37,426 nt of DNA, taken from the NCBI GenBank assembly GCA_009782085.1, contig WQUN01000260.1:1-37426 (forward strand), read 5' to 3'. The DNA is from Bacillota bacterium. GTDB lineage: Bacteria > Bacillota > Clostridia > Lachnospirales > WQUN01. The number at the start of each line of letters is the position of its first letter. Position 1 is the stretch's first letter. A model generated the notes under the pieces. The model searched no databases. It saw only the letters and a list, made by a program, of their open reading frames with translations, and had not been told where the DNA came from. Shown here in pieces: positions 20,024 through 27,189 of this stretch. The position numbers and the translations under genes are program-made.

Positions 20024-20782
20024 TCAGTATTTCCTGTACTTTTCCATATTCCTCAGGCTGTTTTCCAGGCAGTCAAACGGGTTTTTCCCGTAACAGTCGT
20101 CCTGCTCCACGAAGGCCCACTTCACCTTTGCCTTTTCGCAGGCGGCGTAAATCCTCTCCCAGTTCAGGTTGCCCTCCAATATCTCGGCCATCCGACGCTC
20201 GCCGTTCACCATCGTCATGTCCTTGAAGTGGACGGCGTCCACCCGCCCGGCGAGCTTCTCCAGCCACTGCGCCGGGTCGCCGCCGCCGGCCTGCACCCAG
20301 TACACGTCCAGCGTGAAGCCCGCGTTTTCGCCCAGCGCGTCCGCCAGATGCTCCAGAAGCAGCCTGCCGCCGGATTTTTCAAACTCGAAGTCGTGGTTGT
20401 GGTACATGAACTTCATCCCGGCGCGCCCGATCTCCGCTATGGCCTCGGCGAACTCCTCCGCGAACCGCTCCGCGCCCTCTTTTGTCCGCCCGTACTCGCC
20501 CGGCAGGCTGCCGACCCCGATGTAATCCGCGCCCAGAACGCGGTGGTCCTCGATGACCTGAGCCGTCTCCAGGCGGATCCTGTCCTGGGCCGTGTGGGTT
20601 ATGGCGATCCTAAGGCCGCTGTCGTCGCAGATCCGGCGTATCCTCTTCGGCTGGATGGGCCCCGCGCCGGAAAGCTGCACCCACCTGTAGCCTATCTTGC
20701 CTATTTTCTCGGCCGTTTTCGCGAAATCGGCCTCCGTTTTGCAGAAATTCCTGACCGTGTACAACTGCGCCCCGTATTCCAT
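20024..20782 (-). CDS. Sugar phosphate isomerase/epimerase family (xylose isomerase-like TIM barrel)
   Basis: Start at MEYGAQLYTVRNFCKTEADFAKTAEKIGKIGYRWVQLSG; MFMYHNHDFEF; TLDVYWVQAGGGDP; ATGA overlap with the next gene. Confidence 0.9.
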   Translation of the reverse strand: MEYGAQLYTVRNFCKTEADFAKTAEKIGKIGYRWVQLSGAGPIQPKRIRRICDDSGLRIAITHTAQDRIRLETAQVIEDHRVLGADYIGVGSLPGEYGRTKEGAERFAEEFAEAIAEIGRAGMKFMYHNHDFEFEKSGGRLLLEHLADALGENAGFTLDVYWVQAGGGDPAQWLEKLAGRVDAVHFKDMTMVNGERRMAEILEGNLNWERIYAACEKAKVKWAFVEQDDCYGKNPFDCLENSLRNMEKYRKY

Positions 20783-21276
20783 CAGGCGTCGCCTCCTTCG
20801 TATTCGCTTACAATCTCCCCGAAAAAAAGGATGTGATAATCCCCGTCGTAGAAAGTTTCCTTTATCCCGTTCCTGAGCCCGCCTTCCTCGAGCCGCCCGC
20901 GGTAATTCACGCGGCACTCGAGATACTTCCGGCAGCCGGCGACGACGCAGCCGTCCACGGCCTTCGCCGGGACGAACCCGACGACCTTGCTTTTGTCGAT
21001 GTCCGCGCCGGAGCGCGTGCCGCATACGACGAGCTCCTCCGCGAGGTCTCCCTCGTCCGGTATGCTGACGGTGAAGCAGTCCGCCTTCTCCATCAGCCCG
21101 TAAGTATACCTTTGCGGCCTGACGAGCGCGACGAAGTGCGGCTTGTCCCAGATCACGCCTATAAAGCCCCAGGAAATCGTCATGGTGTTCACCTTCCCGC
21201 CGCCCCTGACGGTCAGAAACGCGCCCTTCGCCGTAAAGCTGCTCATGGCCCGCGCCATATCGGCGTCAAAAAACAT
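20782..21276 (-). CDS. Flavin reductase family protein
   Basis: 164 aa; NTMTISWGFIGVIWDKPHFVALVRPQRYTYGLMEKADCFTVSIP; HILFFGEIV. Confidence 0.88.
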   Translation of the reverse strand: MFFDADMARAMSSFTAKGAFLTVRGGGKVNTMTISWGFIGVIWDKPHFVALVRPQRYTYGLMEKADCFTVSIPDEGDLAEELVVCGTRSGADIDKSKVVGFVPAKAVDGCVVAGCRKYLECRVNYRGRLEEGGLRNGIKETFYDGDYHILFFGEIVSEYEGGDA

Positions 21277-21389
21277 GGTTACGCCCCCTTTTTATATATA
21301 TGAAGATTATATACATTCAAATGGAGATATACAAGCGGATTTGAAAGGTTTTACGGGGTTTGCCATACGGAAAGTACGGAAAGTACGGG

Positions 21390-21557
21390 GGGTGCGGCAA
21401 ATTTTCGTGGGATACGCCAAAATACAGTAGGGGACGCCGCCCTCGGCGTTCCGTTGTTTTGCGCCGCCCTCGGCGTCCCGCTGTTGTCGGCAGAATCGGG
21501 TAACGGGACGCCCAGGGGGGCGTACCCTGCGAATTTCCACGAAAATTTACCGCACCC
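21390..21557. repeat. Inverted-repeat element with GGGTGCGG(C/T)AAATTTTCGTGG termini
   Basis: Left gggtgcggcaaattttcgtggga, right tttccacgaaaatttaccgcaccc; interior carries gacgccgccctcggcgt-type palindromes. Confidence 0.75.
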
Positions 21558-21640
21558 AAGTATGGGCATATGCTTGACTGTTTTAATCTTGTATGGTAAT
21601 TTATTGCAGAAAAGTATAAGAAGCATAGCTTTCTATATTA

Positions 21641-21906
21641 GACCTCCTCGGGAATTAGTTTCCGGCGTCTTTGCGGCCATTTTTCCGGATTGCCGCGTCA
21701 GCGCCTCCTATAGTCGTTTCGTTTGAAATTGAGCTTCAAACTTCGCGCGAAACGCCCCTGAACATCGGTCGTCTCGCGCTCGTTTTCAGCTCATTTCAAA
21801 TCGAAACGACTTTAGCAGACCTCCTGCGAGTATGCGTCGTCGGCGCTTCCTTGCACTCCAAAAAAATGTCGCGCAAATCCGCCGAAAACTAATTCCCGAG
21901 GAGGTC
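21641..21906. repeat. Foldback element with about 45-bp terminal inverted repeats (GACCTCCTCGGGAATTAGTTT)
   Basis: Left gacctcctcgggaattagtttccggcgtctttgcggccatttttcc; right end reverse complement gacctcctcgggaattagttttcggcggatttgcgcgacatttttt; inner agtcgtttcgtttgaaattgagc / gctcatttcaaatcgaaacgact. Confidence 0.85.
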
Positions 21907-21927
21907 AATGAATAACGCGCCGCATAT

Positions 21928-21993
21928 GTAGGGCGGGGGCTTGCCCCCGCCGCGCCATACGGGAGCTTTCGGCGGGGGCAAGCCCCCGCCCTT
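21928..21993. repeat. GTAGGGCGGGGGC(T/A)TGCCCCCGCC palindromes
   Basis: gtagggcgggggcttgcccccgccgcg...cggcgggggcaagcccccgccc. Confidence 0.8.
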
Positions 21994-22051
21994 CTGCGGA
22001 AAACATTTGCCGGCGACGTGACAAAGGAGGCTAATGTTTTCGCACTCATAC
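21994..22051. repeat. TATACCGG-family element, short form, reverse orientation
   Basis: gcggaaaacatttgccggcgacgtgacaaaggaggctaatgttttcgcactcatac. Confidence 0.75.
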
Positions 22052-22150
22052 GAATCTCGATTAAAATCTTCACAGTCTGTCGCCGAGAACGCCGCTGAAG
22101 CGTTCGGCGTTTCGGCTCCGCCTGTGAAGTTTTAATCTGAGATTCGTATC
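22049..22150. repeat. Palindromic element with ATACGAATCTC arms and a core shared with the TATACCGG family
   Basis: atacgaatctcgattaaaatcttcacag...tgtcgccgagaacgccgctgaagcgttcggcgtttcggctc...ctgtgaagttttaatctgagattcgtat. Confidence 0.85.
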
Positions 22151-22192
22151 AGGTATAGCAAACGCTGATGCGGATGAGCCGATTTTTTTATT

Positions 22193-22309
22193 AGACTTCT
22201 TCGGTAGTTGATTTTTCGTTGTCACCCTGAGCAAAGCGAAGGGTCTTAGAATCAAGATTCATCGCTTCGCTCAGAATGACAAGCGCCAGTTCCCGCAGAA
22301 ATCTATTTA
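22193..22309. repeat. AGACTTCTTCGG-armed element enclosing a GTCA(C/T)CCTGAGCGAAGCG hairpin
   Basis: agacttcttcggtagttgatttttcgttgtcaccctgagcaaagcgaagggtctta...cgcttcgctcagaatgacaagc. Confidence 0.65.
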
Positions 22310-22324
22310 AGGGGGCATGTATTA

Positions 22325-23059
22325 GTGGATGAGACTGATAAACAAAAATTGCTGAGAGGAAAAACAAGAGCAAATCTTCCGCCGGAATATCAAATGATTT
22401 ACGAGCGGCATTACAAAGACAACAGAAACGGCGATACCGCGGCTGCGTCAATGACTCAAAAAATGGAGCGATGGTTACACAGGCAAGTGGCCAAAGATAC
22501 GGAGGATATGCTGTCCACGCTGGAAATAGGCGCGGGCACGTTAAATCAGCTTGGATATGAGAAGGGCAATGTGTATGATATTGTTGAACCCTTCACGGCG
22601 TTATATGAAGGTTCCAATAAATTGAAAAGAATTAGAACGGTCTATGATTACATAGAAAATGTGCCGCCGAGCAATAAATATAACCGAATAATATCATGCG
22701 CCGCCCTGGAGCATATTGAGAATTTAGCCTTTGTTGTGAGCAAGTCCGGGCTGCTGTTAAGAGACGGCGGCTGTTTTCGCGCGGCCGTTCCGAGCCATGG
22801 CGGATTTTTATGGAAGATAAGTTATACTTTGACATCGGGCCTTGAGTTTAGGATGAGGCATCATTTAAGTTATTCGGTTATTATGAACTATGAACATATC
22901 AACACGGTTGATGAGATCGAATGGATAATAAATTTTTTCTACAAGGAAGTAAAACGCAAAAGACTCGGTTTGTCAAAGAATTTATCCTTTTATTCGTTTT
23001 TTGAAGCCAGATATCCCGATTTACGGCGTTGTAACGATTATTGTTCAATAGGGTTATAG
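22325..23059 (+). CDS. Class I SAM-dependent methyltransferase-like protein
   Basis: 244 aa; LEIGAGTLNQLGYE, YNRIISCAALEHIENL, LLRDGGCFRAAVPSHGG; start TTG/GTG or ATG 22329 uncertain. Confidence 0.72.
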   Translation: MDETDKQKLLRGKTRANLPPEYQMIYERHYKDNRNGDTAAASMTQKMERWLHRQVAKDTEDMLSTLEIGAGTLNQLGYEKGNVYDIVEPFTALYEGSNKLKRIRTVYDYIENVPPSNKYNRIISCAALEHIENLAFVVSKSGLLLRDGGCFRAAVPSHGGFLWKISYTLTSGLEFRMRHHLSYSVIMNYEHINTVDEIEWIINFFYKEVKRKRLGLSKNLSFYSFFEARYPDLRRCNDYCSIGL

Positions 23060-23083
23060 CGAATTCCGTTCACCGCGGTGAAC

Positions 23084-23155
23084 CCCGCTCGCGGAGATTC
23101 GCGCGTTTGCCGTGACAATCCCGCTCGCGGAGATTCGCGCGTTTGCCGTGACAAT
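23084..23155. repeat. 36-bp perfect tandem duplication
   Basis: cccgctcgcggagattcgcgcgtttgccgtgacaat x2 (then cccgctt), just after the stop of the AraC regulator. Confidence 0.92.
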
Positions 23156-23160
23156 CCCGC

Positions 23161-24786
23161 TTACCTTTTCCCCGTGGCGCCGGGCGCGGCGTACCTCGCG
23201 CGGTAATCCGCCGTGTCCGTTCCCTCGTACTGCCTGAAAAGGCTCCTGAAATGCCTGACGTCGCCGTAGCCCACCTTCACGGCGACCGCCTCGTCCGATT
23301 CGCCGGTTTCGCGGATGAGGCGCTTCGCCTCGTCCAGGCGCGTCTTTACGGCGAAGTCGAACAGGGTCTGGCCCTCGAGGCCGAGAAAGAGCTTCTGGAT
23401 GTGCTCCGGCGTCGAGCCGACGGCCAAAGCCAGCCTGGGCAACGAGAACGTCTCGAAATAGCGCTCCCTTATATAATCCTTGGCCAGATCCGTGAGCCGC
23501 CGGTCTATCTCCCCGCGCCGCCTTATGATCGCCGCGCAGAGCTTTTCGAGCGCGGTTTCGAGATATGCCCTCGCGGACGCCGGGGCGTCCAGCTCCAGGG
23601 CCTCCCTCGACGGGAAAAAGCCCGTGAAAGGCTCCCGCAGGCCGAGGTTTTGTTCGCTCAGGCGCAGGCTTATCGAAATGGACATGGCCGTCGCCATTTT
23701 GGAGCAGAATCTTTCCGGGAGAGGCCCGCAAGCCTCCAAAGCGCCGAATATCTCCGCCAGAAGGGCCGCGCAGCGTTCGAAATCCCCGGCGGCCGCGCAG
23801 CGTGTCAGCTCGTTTTCCCTTTGGAACGGGTATCTGTAGGAAACGATATTGTCAGGCTCCGCGAAGCCTATCGGGATAACGCAGTCCCCGCCCAGGCGGA
23901 ACCTGTGCCTTAGCGCGCCCTCGGCCTCCCTGTAGGAGACGCATATGTCCGCCGGGCTGGCGTATGAGCGGCCGACGCCGATCGTCACGCTGACCTTGGC
24001 CTTTTCGCGGATACGGTCTTTCAGGTCTTCCCAGAGCGCGAGCGTCTTTTCCGGATCCTCCGCCGCGCCCAGCAGCGCCGCCAGCCTGCCGTAACCGATC
24101 TGAACCGTCTCGAGCGGGCCGCCGCCGAACACCTCCGCGGCAATGCCGGCGATCCTGAATCCCAGCATGTGCTTTTCCCTCTCGTCCAGCGTCAGGACGA
24201 TCTTGTCGAACCGGTCTATGTCTATCAACGCGGCCGTGAAGCTCTTGCCGAAAGCCATGCCGAAATACCTGAAAGAGGCCCTTATCTCGCGCTCGCCGCC
24301 GGGCTCCCCGCCGAAAAGCCCCCGCAGGAACAAATCCCTGTAGCGGAACGTCTCGCCGGCGTATCTGCGTCCGAGATCGGTCTCGTTTTTTCTCTCCAGC
24401 TCGGCCTTTTTGAAATACGCCTCGGCGGTTTGCAGGCACCTCGTCAGGTCCGCCGGCTTCACCGGGCGGTACATGAAATCGACCGCGCCCCAGCCGCGGC
24501 CGGATTTGAGATATTCCGCGTCGCTATAGGCCCCGTAGAGGATGAAGCGCACTTCCGGAAACTTTTCGTGGATGTCCTGGAAAGCCCTGACGCTGTTCGG
24601 GCCGAAAAAGCGGACGTCCGCGATAATAAGGTCCGGCTTCAGTTCCCGGATGAACGGCACGATGTCCCGGCCGCCGTCCGTCGCCGCGCCGACCGTTTTC
24701 ATGTCCGGAAAGCCGCGCGCGATATGCGCCCGGAAATTTTTGATGTTTTCGATATCGGAACCCGCGAGAAGTATGTTTATCATCAT
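23161..24786 (-). CDS. AraC-family response regulator (receiver plus C-terminal HTH)
   Basis: 541 aa; receiver-like N-terminus (LKPDLIIADVRFF...MYRPVKPADL), C-terminal AraC HTH (IRERYFETFSLPRLALAVGSTPEHIQKLF...VKVGYGDVRHFRSLFRQYEGTDTADYRAR). Confidence 0.9.
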   Translation of the reverse strand: MMINILLAGSDIENIKNFRAHIARGFPDMKTVGAATDGGRDIVPFIRELKPDLIIADVRFFGPNSVRAFQDIHEKFPEVRFILYGAYSDAEYLKSGRGWGAVDFMYRPVKPADLTRCLQTAEAYFKKAELERKNETDLGRRYAGETFRYRDLFLRGLFGGEPGGEREIRASFRYFGMAFGKSFTAALIDIDRFDKIVLTLDEREKHMLGFRIAGIAAEVFGGGPLETVQIGYGRLAALLGAAEDPEKTLALWEDLKDRIREKAKVSVTIGVGRSYASPADICVSYREAEGALRHRFRLGGDCVIPIGFAEPDNIVSYRYPFQRENELTRCAAAGDFERCAALLAEIFGALEACGPLPERFCSKMATAMSISISLRLSEQNLGLREPFTGFFPSREALELDAPASARAYLETALEKLCAAIIRRRGEIDRRLTDLAKDYIRERYFETFSLPRLALAVGSTPEHIQKLFLGLEGQTLFDFAVKTRLDEAKRLIRETGESDEAVAVKVGYGDVRHFRSLFRQYEGTDTADYRARYAAPGATGKR

Positions 24787-24859
24787 GCCTATATTCTTGC
24801 CTTCCGCGGCGGTTTATAAAACCTGTGCGGTCATTCAAAAGCCATAAAACACAGCAGTG

Positions 24860-24961
24860 CGGGGGCAAGCCCCCGCGGCAACCCCAGCGCGGCGCGGCGG
24901 GGGCAAGCCCCGTCGGCGACCCCAGCGCGGCGCGGCGGGGGCAAGCCCCCGCCCTACATAT
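24860..24961. repeat. 38-bp GC-rich tandem repeat, about 2.6 units
   Basis: cgggggcaagcccccgcggcaaccccagcgcggcgcgg / cgggggcaagccccgtcggcgaccccagcgcggcgcgg / cgggggcaagcccccgccctacat. Confidence 0.9.
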
Positions 24962-25006
24962 TCCGAGTTCGAGTTTCCACGAAAACCCGAATGCCGCAGT
25001 CCGTTG

Positions 25007-25080
25007 TCATCTTGAGCGAAGCGAAAGATCTTTCACCTCCGTGTCAAAAGCAAGATTCTTCGGCTTCGCCTCAGAATGAC
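25007..25080. repeat. GTCATCTTGAGCGAAGCG hairpin repeat
   Basis: gtcatcttgagcgaagcgaaagatcttt...aagattcttcggcttcgcctcagaatgac. Confidence 0.85.
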
Positions 25081-25130
25081 AGAGCAGTTTCCGCGGATAC
25101 TCTATGCCGCGCGTTTTTTTATGCGGAAAA

Positions 25131-25234
25131 TTATACCGGAGTGCGAAAACATTAGCCTCCTCTGTCGCCGATTCGCCGCTGAAACGTTCGGCGAATCGGC
25201 TCGTCGTTGGCAAATGTTTTCTGCATCCGGTATA
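25131..25234. repeat. TATACCGG palindromic element, long form
   Basis: ttataccggagtgcgaaaacattagcctcctctgtcgccgattcgccgctgaaacgttcggcgaatcggctcgtcgttggcaaatgttttctgcatccggtata. Confidence 0.93.
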
Positions 25235-25248
25235 TGTGTCTTATACGG

Positions 25249-25434
25249 CTATACTTCCCTCTCCTCCGCCTTCGGTTCGCCCACGCCGGCAAGCTCCGCG
25301 TATTTTTCGATGCTCATGATGACCATCACCCCGTAGCCGTTTTTGGTCAGGTAAACGGGCCTTCCGCCGCCGACCGCTTTTTTTATCTCCGGGAATTTGT
25401 ACCGGAGATCGGATACCGGCCTGATCAAGACCAT
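25249..25434 (-). CDS. Phd/YefM-family antitoxin-like protein
   Basis: MVLIRPVSDLRYKFPEIKKAVGGGRPVYLTKNGYGVMVIMSIEKYAEL; no adjacent toxin ORF seen. Confidence 0.82.
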   Translation of the reverse strand: MVLIRPVSDLRYKFPEIKKAVGGGRPVYLTKNGYGVMVIMSIEKYAELAGVGEPKAEEREV

Positions 25435-25446
25435 TGCCCCCACTCC

Positions 25447-25857
25447 TTAGCGTCTCGTCTGATTCTCTTCGGCGATAATCCTCTCCATCATGTCGGCGAC
25501 CTCGCCGATCAGGCCTTCGCAGGCCATGTCGCCGGCTTTCCGCCGCGCCAGGAGCGACGTGCAGTTCATGCCGGGATACTTTTCCGAAAAAGCCGTGAGC
25601 AGCCTGATCCTCATCTTTTTTGTGGTAAGCTCGTCAAACAGAAGCCCGAAAACCATGACGCCGGCCAGCAGCAGCACGCAAAGCTCCCCGACGCCGAGGC
25701 CGGCGTTTATCCCCTGGCAGGCCTGGAGCACCTGCCTGGAGACGGGGAGCTTATAGACTTGTTCGGCGGCCTTGACTATGCACTGAGAGCAGTTGTAACC
25801 TTGTCGGCGATACTGAAGCGCTTTTTCCCCCAGCATAAAAAGACCCCCTTTACTCAA
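25447..25857 (-). CDS. C_GCAxxG_C_C family protein (divergent motif)
   Basis: YNCSQCIVKAAEQ, CQGINAGLGVGELCVLLLAGVMVFGLLF, MNCTSLLARRKAGDM. Confidence 0.7.
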   Translation of the reverse strand: MSKGGLFMLGEKALQYRRQGYNCSQCIVKAAEQVYKLPVSRQVLQACQGINAGLGVGELCVLLLAGVMVFGLLFDELTTKKMRIRLLTAFSEKYPGMNCTSLLARRKAGDMACEGLIGEVADMMERIIAEENQTRR

Positions 25858-25916
25858 TATAATATCGAGACAAGGAGGATTTTGTGAATAACGAAAAGCG
25901 CCGCGCGCTTCGCGCT

Positions 25917-26567
25917 TTAATCGGGGTCATTATCCTCGTTTCCGCCGCGCCGGCGGCTTTTCCGGAGCGAATATCCTATGACGCAAAGGCCCGCGGCCGC
26001 GGCCAGCGCGGAGACGAACCCCGGCAGCGGCAGGCGCGTGAGCGGACGGACGGCCCCCAGCACGAGCAGGCACGCCCCGGCGTAAAGCGCGCCCCTGTCG
26101 GGGCCGCGCCCGCCGGCAAAGTACACGAACAAAAACGAACAGCCGGCGCAGGCGAGAAACAGCGCGGCCCCCGCGCCCTTAAACGCCGGAAGCGCGGCCA
26201 GAACGGTAAACAGGCCGAACCAGAGCAAAAACGAGGCGGCGTAGAGCGCCCCGCGCCTGCCCCTGGCATAAAAGCGCGTCAGGAACGTCACCCCCGGCGC
26301 AATGAAAAACAGCGCCCAGACGAGAGCGGCCGTGACCCGGCCCGGCAGCGCGCCGCTCAGAATGGCGACGGCGCCCCCGCCCAGCAAATAGAGCCCGAGG
26401 GCCAGCGACCATGTCTTCCGCTTGCCCTGATACAGCATCAGAAAGGCGAAACCGCCGGCCAAAAGCGCGGCGTGCCAGAAATGGACGGTGAAAAAGCGCT
26501 GCGCGGCCGAAAAAATCCCGACCAGCACGAGGATGACGCCCAAAACCAGAACGTTGGACCTGTTCAT
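25917..26567 (-). CDS. Multi-TM hypothetical membrane protein
   Basis: Start at MNRSNVLVLGVILVLVGIFSAAQRFFTVHFWHAALLAGGFAFLML; repeated hydrophobic segments. Confidence 0.65.
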   Translation of the reverse strand: MNRSNVLVLGVILVLVGIFSAAQRFFTVHFWHAALLAGGFAFLMLYQGKRKTWSLALGLYLLGGGAVAILSGALPGRVTAALVWALFFIAPGVTFLTRFYARGRRGALYAASFLLWFGLFTVLAALPAFKGAGAALFLACAGCSFLFVYFAGGRGPDRGALYAGACLLVLGAVRPLTRLPLPGFVSALAAAAGLCVIGYSLRKSRRRGGNEDNDPD

Positions 26568-26835
26568 CGCGAACCCCCTTACCGGAAACCATTCGCTTCT
26601 CTCATTAATATTTACCCTGAAACGAAAAAAATGTCTGAAATTTCGCTCCGCGGCGCAGGGCAGCGTCCAATGGGGGATAAAGTGAACAGAGCCCCCGCCC
26701 TGCAATTATTCACTATTCACCGCTGTAATAGGCAATTCACGGAATTTAGACTGACCTGAAAAGGGCAATAAAAAAGTTGAAATATGGGAAACGGAGTAAT
26801 ACAATAAGGATTCGGGCGCAAGGCCGTGTGCGTTT

Positions 26836-26885
26836 GCGGCGGTATGTCGTTTCGATTTCAAGCGAAACGACAATAATATACCGCC
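26836..26885. repeat. Perfect-stem hairpin GTCGTTTCG..CGAAACGAC with outer GCGGCGGTAT..ATACCGCCG stem
   Basis: gcggcggtatgtcgtttcgatttcaagcgaaacgacaataatataccgccg, upstream of the HMA gene. Confidence 0.75.
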
Positions 26886-26917
26886 GATAATTATTACTTT
26901 TCCACAAGGAGGCCGAT

Positions 26918-27124
26918 ATGTCAAACCTGACCCTGAAAATCGGCGGCATGTCCTGCGAGCACTGCGCAAAAGCCGTAAAAGACGCCCTTCTCGCCCTGCC
27001 GGGCGTCCGCGGGGCGCTGGTCGACCTGAAAGGCATGTCCGCCGGCGTGGAATACGACCCCGCCCTATGCGCGCCGGAGACGATGAAGGCGGCGGTCGCG
27101 GACGCGGGGTATGAGGCGGAATAG
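26918..27124 (+). CDS. Heavy-metal-associated (HMA) domain, CopZ-like metallochaperone
   Basis: MSNLTLKIGGMSCEHCAKAVKDALLALPGVRGALVDLKG: GMxCxxC; aaggagg upstream. Confidence 0.93.
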   Translation: MSNLTLKIGGMSCEHCAKAVKDALLALPGVRGALVDLKGMSAGVEYDPALCAPETMKAAVADAGYEAE

Positions 27125-27157
27125 AAAACCCATCATTGCGCAAATCAAAAAAATGTG

Positions 27158-27178
27158 TTATACCGGAGTGCGAAAACA
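27158..27178. repeat. TATACCGG element, left-end fragment only
   Basis: ttataccggagtgcgaaaaca followed directly by aggaggtctgtATG. Confidence 0.7.
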
Positions 27179-27189
27179 AGGAGGTCTGT

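Noticed and set aside
23084-23155. Possible CRISPR array (36-bp repeats)
   Set aside because: The units are directly adjacent with no spacers and no cas genes are present; it is a simple tandem duplication.
24860-24961. Possible CRISPR-like array of 38-bp units
   Set aside because: No variable spacers; differences are point changes within a tandem GC-rich palindrome.
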